A stretch of 8,237 nt of DNA from Chloroflexota bacterium (GTDB lineage: Bacteria; Chloroflexota; Anaerolineae; Promineifilales; Promineifilaceae): assembly GCA_008501785.1 (NCBI GenBank), contig QQUD01000842.1, positions 1-8,237 of the forward strand. The letters are read 5' to 3'. Below, piece by piece: positions 4,853-8,237 of the stretch. Every line of letters begins with the position of its first letter. The stretch's first letter is position 1. Made by a program: the position numbers and the translations under genes. The notes beneath the pieces were generated by a model that saw nothing but the letters and a program-made list of their open reading frames with translations, ran no database searches and was not told where the DNA came from.

Positions 4853-5872
4853 CTATTGTGTACTGATGACCCGCCCTGGGCGCAGCTCCTTTTCGTAGGA
4901 GTCGTATTGACTTGTGACGTGCATCCCTGCTTTTTCGTAGAGACGTGTGGCTCCGGTGATGCTGTTGGCATCAACACCCAGACCAACTTTGGTTTGACCG
5001 CGTCTGTACAGTTCATAGATGCTATGTTGCAAAATTGCCAGCCCTAACCCACGCCGCCGCCACGGTCGGCGCACGGCCAATCGGTTTACCCAGCCCGCCT
5101 TTGGATCGTCGATGGTGTAGGGGGAGCAGAGCGAAACGGCCGTTATCTCATCCCCTTCCATCGCTAAAAACCAAAGCGTTGGATCATGTTTTTTGTCATT
5201 CGCAATCTCGTGCTGCCACGTTTTGAGGTGTTCGTTTAACGGCCGTTCCACATGACCCCAATGATCTTTAAACCCATCATCTGTGGCGGCGATAATGGCG
5301 CGTAAGTTTTGCAATTCATTGAACGTTGTCAGCCTGATCCCTTGCGGCCATGTTGGTTTGGCGGGTTCTTGATCAAGCTCTATCTTCATTTCCCAAAAAT
5401 GGCGCACCAATTGAAAATTGTGATCACTGAAAAGTTGACCGGTTTGTTGATGGGTTGACAGCGTAAAACAGCGAGCCGTTACACGCAAATCATCAGGCAC
5501 GCGTGAGAAGACGCGGTGCAGCGTGTTTTCGCCCCATTGCAGCAAGTAACTGCCCATACCCAGCCCTTCATAATTGGGGTGGACACGTCCCCAAATCATG
5601 GGCTGCACTGGCACAGATGAGGTATCGTCCACATCGCCATACGCTACAATCTTGCCTTGTTCGTTTTCGATGATGCGTGAGCTGGTTTCGATGTCATATT
5701 CGGGATTTGTCCAAAATCCGCTTAGTTCGGTGCTATCGAATTCGGGTTTACCGATCTGGGCAATGCTGCAAGCGTTTAACAAGTCGGTTGTTTCGGCAAT
5801 ATCGTTTAGATGTGCGGGGCGGGCGGCAAACCCGCTGGGCAATATGTTTTCTAATTCTACTTCTGCTAACAT
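4853..5872 (-). CDS. Tandem GNAT-domain N-acetyltransferase
   Basis: This cytoplasmic acetyl-CoA-dependent acyltransferase carries two GNAT folds. In the N-terminal copy the acetyl-CoA loop is VHPNYEGLGMGSYLL (residues about 98-111), with Glu102 in place of the usual Arg/Gln of (R/Q)xxGx(G/A). The C-terminal copy has the classical LAVRRPWRRRGLGLAIL, with R272xxG275xG277, followed by DANSITGATRLYEKAGM (about 301-317), the usual end of a GNAT domain. The C-terminal copy therefore looks catalytic and the N-terminal one may be structural. The two-domain layout resembles mycothiol synthase MshD and many uncharacterised Chloroflexota proteins; the substrate cannot be assigned. The start at ATG 5872 is supported by AAAGGA five bases upstream. 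Palindromes at 5135 (TAV) and 5238 (RP) both lie in the second half. Confidence 0.85.
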   Translation of the reverse strand: MLAEVELENILPSGFAARPAHLNDIAETTDLLNACSIAQIGKPEFDSTELSGFWTNPEYDIETSSRIIENEQGKIVAYGDVDDTSSVPVQPMIWGRVHPNYEGLGMGSYLLQWGENTLHRVFSRVPDDLRVTARCFTLSTHQQTGQLFSDHNFQLVRHFWEMKIELDQEPAKPTWPQGIRLTTFNELQNLRAIIAATDDGFKDHWGHVERPLNEHLKTWQHEIANDKKHDPTLWFLAMEGDEITAVSLCSPYTIDDPKAGWVNRLAVRRPWRRRGLGLAILQHSIYELYRRGQTKVGLGVDANSITGATRLYEKAGMHVTSQYDSYEKELRPGRVISTQ

Positions 5873-5878
5873 TTTAAT

Positions 5879-5891
5879 CCTTTGCCAAAGG
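5879..5891 (-). promoter_or_regulatory. Small hairpin at the GNAT ribosome binding site
   Basis: CCTTT (5879-5883) and AAAGG (5887-5891) are inverted around a 3-base loop. On the - strand the downstream arm is the AAAGGA Shine-Dalgarno site of the GNAT gene. The upstream arm is shared with the adjacent 16-bp stem (5888-5922), so forming the large stem would release the ribosome site. Confidence 0.35.
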
Positions 5892-5922
5892 TGCGACGCA
5901 CTTCTAAAGTGCGTCGCACCTT
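5888..5922. repeat. Perfect 16-bp inverted repeat between two - strand genes
   Basis: AAGGTGCGACGCACTT (5888-5903) and AAGTGCGTCGCACCTT (5907-5922) pair completely around a 3-base loop (CTA). It starts 13 bases after the stop of the long downstream-unknown gene. Neither side carries a U-tract, so it is not a clean intrinsic terminator. It may act as an mRNA-stabilising 3' hairpin, or be one copy of a palindromic REP-like intergenic repeat. Confidence 0.8.
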
Positions 5923-5934
5923 AATTGTTGTGAT

Positions 5935-8237
5935 TTATTTTGCTAAAGCGGCATACTGTTTGCCAATTTCGAGCGAGTCTGCCAAGGCCATGTATGCAAC
6001 TAACTCGTGTGATCTGTGTGGTGGAATGTGAACATCATCCACAGCCCACAAATGCCCGCCGAATGGCCCCAGATCGTGCAGGAAGAGTTCGCGGCGGCCA
6101 CTGGCTTTAACCGTGACAAGGCAGCGCCCTGTGTCTGGATTGACGGCAGCCATCCACGGGGTTGGGTGGAATTCCCAATAATCTTCTTTGACACGTTTCC
6201 GCATTCGGTCCTGATCGACCATGATACAGTTTTCGTAGTCGCCATCTATCTGGAAGTAATTTTGAAAGCGGAGTTGGGCATGGCGGTAAACGGCCGTTTC
6301 ATTCACCATCCTAAACACTGTCTTCAACACATTGCTCCCTGGCAGCGTCAGATATTCAACCTCAGCCCGCAAACCACGAAACTGTTCATGTTGCAGAGGG
6401 CTAACCATTTGCACACCATGCCACGGTAATCCACGCGCATCAGGTGCATCAACAATGGCATGTGTGAACGTTTCTTCATACAGCTTGCCTTGCGCCCAGA
6501 TGCTTTTGCGGTCGGGCAGCATTGGTTGGATGCCACCGTGGAAGGGCGTGAATTCGGTGAATGTGGCTTTTGTGTCTGGGTATTTGGTGAGCAGGTGGTT
6601 TTCGCCTGTGCCATCTCGCCATGCAACTACGCCTGCGTGATAGTTTGGTGCCAACACCCATGAACAACGGCCGTTTTGCATGGTCAACAGCACCTGCTCG
6701 TCATCGCCTTCACCCGTCAACACCTTTACCGATTTGCTGGCATCACCCAGGCGAATCAATGGGATCGGGATCATTTCGTCGGCCGCAGCTGTTGCCAGAT
6801 GCAAGTGGGCCATTGCTGGGCCAATTGCTGGCGGAGCCGTTAATGTGATCGGTTCGGTAAACGTTTCACGTTGCGCCAATTTGTCAATCTTGAAGTCCGT
6901 TTGTTTTGCTGACCAACCTGATGGCAATGTCATCGAAACATCACCCTGTAAAGCCATTTTGCGGATATTGGTGGCCTGCAAAGCAATGCTTACGCTGTTG
7001 TCCAATGTTAAAACGGGTGACGGTTCCAGGTTTAATTGATAAGGCGCTTGCGGTGTCGGCTGCGTTTTAGATGGTTGATTTACAATGCGCTGCCAAACGC
7101 GTCGCACATCTTGCCAACTGCCGCTGCCGCAATAGGGATAGAGTGGGTCCATGCTGACTTTTTCGCCAGCGGTCAATGTTACTGCGCGTGAATGAACATC
7201 AATCAAACCATCACGCAGCACTTGTTTGCTGGCTGATGTCCACACCACACCGTGCATGTTTCCTTCAACTTCATAAGCCGTCCATTGTTCACTGATCTTT
7301 TCCGGCTCTTCGGGGAAGTCAGTGAAATGGATGGGGAATATGGAGGTCATGTCGCTGACCAATCGATCTGGGGTGGGGACGTAGGAACGGCCGTTTCCAA
7401 CCCCCGTATTGTTCATAATCAGCCGTGTCATGACGGTACAGCTGATGCCTCCATCGCTATTGTTGGTGAGATGATGCGTGATTTGCATCACGGGCGCTGC
7501 GGTAAACAGCACTTCACGGCGAATGTGTAGGCCTTTGAATCGCTCTGAGTTGACTTCGAAAACGGCCGTTACTTGTCCATTGTGCTGGCGCAGCGAGATG
7601 TCATACTCCTTTTTCTCAAGATCACGTGGATCAAATGGCGGCCCTACTTCCTCACGGAAAAACATCTGATCTTTGTGGCTGACTTTGTCCCACACTTTGA
7701 TGCGGCCACCTTTTTTGTGCGCAGTTGCCAGGAAGCTGTCGTTTTCGATAAACAGCTTGTCGTCTGTTTCAACGGCGACAATGGAACCGAGTGGGGCGCA
7801 GAGAACGGCCGTTTCTGATGGCGATGTGGTTATCGCTTCGGTGCCATTAGGTAGTTCTGCGGCAATCGTGAGCAGGTGACCGCCTGCCTGTGCGGCGCTG
7901 ATGGTCAACGGCACTGCCCCGAACCCATCGGCGTCGATGTCGAATGGATGCGTGTGCCAGCTAGTGGTCAAGTTTGTGGTGGATTGGATGATCAGGTTGC
8001 CGGAAAACGGCCGTTTCACGCGATTACGCATCTGCACCAAAACATCACGCGATTGCCCAGGCAGCAGCGAAACGGCATCAGGCTCAACACTGATTTCGAT
8101 GGCAGGCCGGTAAGACAGACCCGTTGCCAGCGAAAACGCGAAATCATCGACGGCAATGTGCGTGTGAATGTGTGGGCGCGGTAACGCTTCCCATTTGTCC
8201 TCCAAGTCAATCGCAGGTGCATCAACCGTACAACCAA
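5935..8237 (-). CDS. Large beta-rich, mutarotase-like two-unit protein of unknown function, 5'-truncated
   Basis: The frame stays open to the window edge (upstream codons read GCTVDAPAIDLEDKW), so the TTG at 8205 is not the real start. Numbering from that TTG, residues 1-30 hold a His-rich segment, PRPHIHTHIAVDDF. A NEW3/Ig-like sandwich follows (about 33-135, SVEPDAVSLLPGQSRDVLVQMRN). Next is a beta-rich unit (about 140-360) with KGGRIKVWD and LHIRREVLFTAAPVMQITHHLTNNSD. A second sandwich (about 388-485, LPSGWSAK) and a second similar unit (about 503-745, GLRAEVEYLTLPGSNVLKTVFRMVNETA) complete it. The two halves look like a duplication. The second-unit patterns recall aldose-epimerase/carbohydrate-processing folds, but no catalytic set is certain. 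No signal peptide can be judged. Six palindromes occur here. Only 62 bases separate it from the GNAT gene, so they may be cotranscribed. Confidence 0.7.
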   Translation of the reverse strand, partial: GCTVDAPAIDLEDKWEALPRPHIHTHIAVDDFAFSLATGLSYRPAIEISVEPDAVSLLPGQSRDVLVQMRNRVKRPFSGNLIIQSTTNLTTSWHTHPFDIDADGFGAVPLTISAAQAGGHLLTIAAELPNGTEAITTSPSETAVLCAPLGSIVAVETDDKLFIENDSFLATAHKKGGRIKVWDKVSHKDQMFFREEVGPPFDPRDLEKKEYDISLRQHNGQVTAVFEVNSERFKGLHIRREVLFTAAPVMQITHHLTNNSDGGISCTVMTRLIMNNTGVGNGRSYVPTPDRLVSDMTSIFPIHFTDFPEEPEKISEQWTAYEVEGNMHGVVWTSASKQVLRDGLIDVHSRAVTLTAGEKVSMDPLYPYCGSGSWQDVRRVWQRIVNQPSKTQPTPQAPYQLNLEPSPVLTLDNSVSIALQATNIRKMALQGDVSMTLPSGWSAKQTDFKIDKLAQRETFTEPITLTAPPAIGPAMAHLHLATAAADEMIPIPLIRLGDASKSVKVLTGEGDDEQVLLTMQNGRCSWVLAPNYHAGVVAWRDGTGENHLLTKYPDTKATFTEFTPFHGGIQPMLPDRKSIWAQGKLYEETFTHAIVDAPDARGLPWHGVQMVSPLQHEQFRGLRAEVEYLTLPGSNVLKTVFRMVNETAVYRHAQLRFQNYFQIDGDYENCIMVDQDRMRKRVKEDYWEFHPTPWMAAVNPDTGRCLVTVKASGRRELFLHDLGPFGGHLWAVDDVHIPPHRSHELVAYMALADSLEIGKQYAALAK

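Larger units (their letters stand above)
705..8015. repeat. Iterated 10-bp palindrome AACGGCCGTT (18 sites)
   Basis: Exact copies start at 705, 1569, 1670, 2833, 3391, 3727, 4005, 4645, 5135, 5238, 6289, 6666, 7386, 7561, 7804 and 8006. Two more have one outer base changed: AACGGCCGTA at 2673 and CACGGCCGTT at 3630. A decayed form, GACGGCCGCT, is at 2378. About 0.008 copies of a given 10-mer are expected by chance in this length. All 18 are in coding sequence. The frame gives Thr-Ala-Val ten times, Asn-Gly-Arg five times and Arg-Pro three times. Spacing is irregular (97 to 1051 bases). This is not a CRISPR array or tandem repeat. It behaves like the cyanobacterial HIP1 element but has a different sequence. 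Confidence 0.97.

Noticed and set aside
705..8015. CRISPR array or tandem repeat made of the AACGGCCGTT copies
   Set aside because: The copies are only 10 bp, spaced 97 to 1051 bases apart, and embedded in conserved protein-coding sequence.
5935..8205. TTG at 8205 as the start of the long - strand protein
   Set aside because: The frame stays open to the window edge with protein-like sequence and no ribosome site at the TTG.

Overview
The window looks like a stretch of bacterial chromosome with mixed GC content. My best guess is an Anaerolineae-like member of the Chloroflexota. This rests on protein style (a DUF7282-like repeat lipoprotein, a long mutarotase-like surface protein, a VC1184-type class V aminotransferase) and on a species-style iterated palindrome. 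No marker gene is present to confirm it.

Layout on the + strand: the 3' part of a class V (cysteine-desulfurase-like) aminotransferase (1-993); a 368-base gap holding a compact, promoter-driven, terminator-ended RNA unit with a 17-codon ORF (about 1072-1281); homoserine dehydrogenase without an ACT domain (1362-2432); then a MntA/HepT-type toxin-antitoxin pair (2489-2923 and 2914-3381). The MntA gene appears to be read from a leaderless mRNA. The HepT partner has lost its recognisable catalytic motif and its tail runs into the next gene.

Layout on the - strand: a lipoprotein with four tandem DUF7282-like domains (3262-4749), convergent with and overlapping hepT by 120 bases; a tandem-GNAT acetyltransferase (4853-5872); and the 3' part of a very long beta-rich, probably duplicated, mutarotase-like protein of unknown function (5935-8237). 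A perfect 16-bp inverted repeat lies between the last two genes.

The genes do not form an obvious single pathway. The strongest unexplained signal is genome-scale in style: the 10-bp palindrome AACGGCCGTT occurs 16 times exactly, plus two sites with one end base changed (18 ACGGCCGT octamers in 8.2 kb). All lie inside coding sequences, in all three reading frames, giving Thr-Ala-Val, Asn-Gly-Arg or Arg-Pro. It resembles the cyanobacterial HIP1 phenomenon in behaviour but has a different sequence. The second signal is the small RNA/leader unit upstream of homoserine dehydrogenase, whose two strong hairpins compete for the same bases and one of which hides the ribosome binding site of the micro-ORF.
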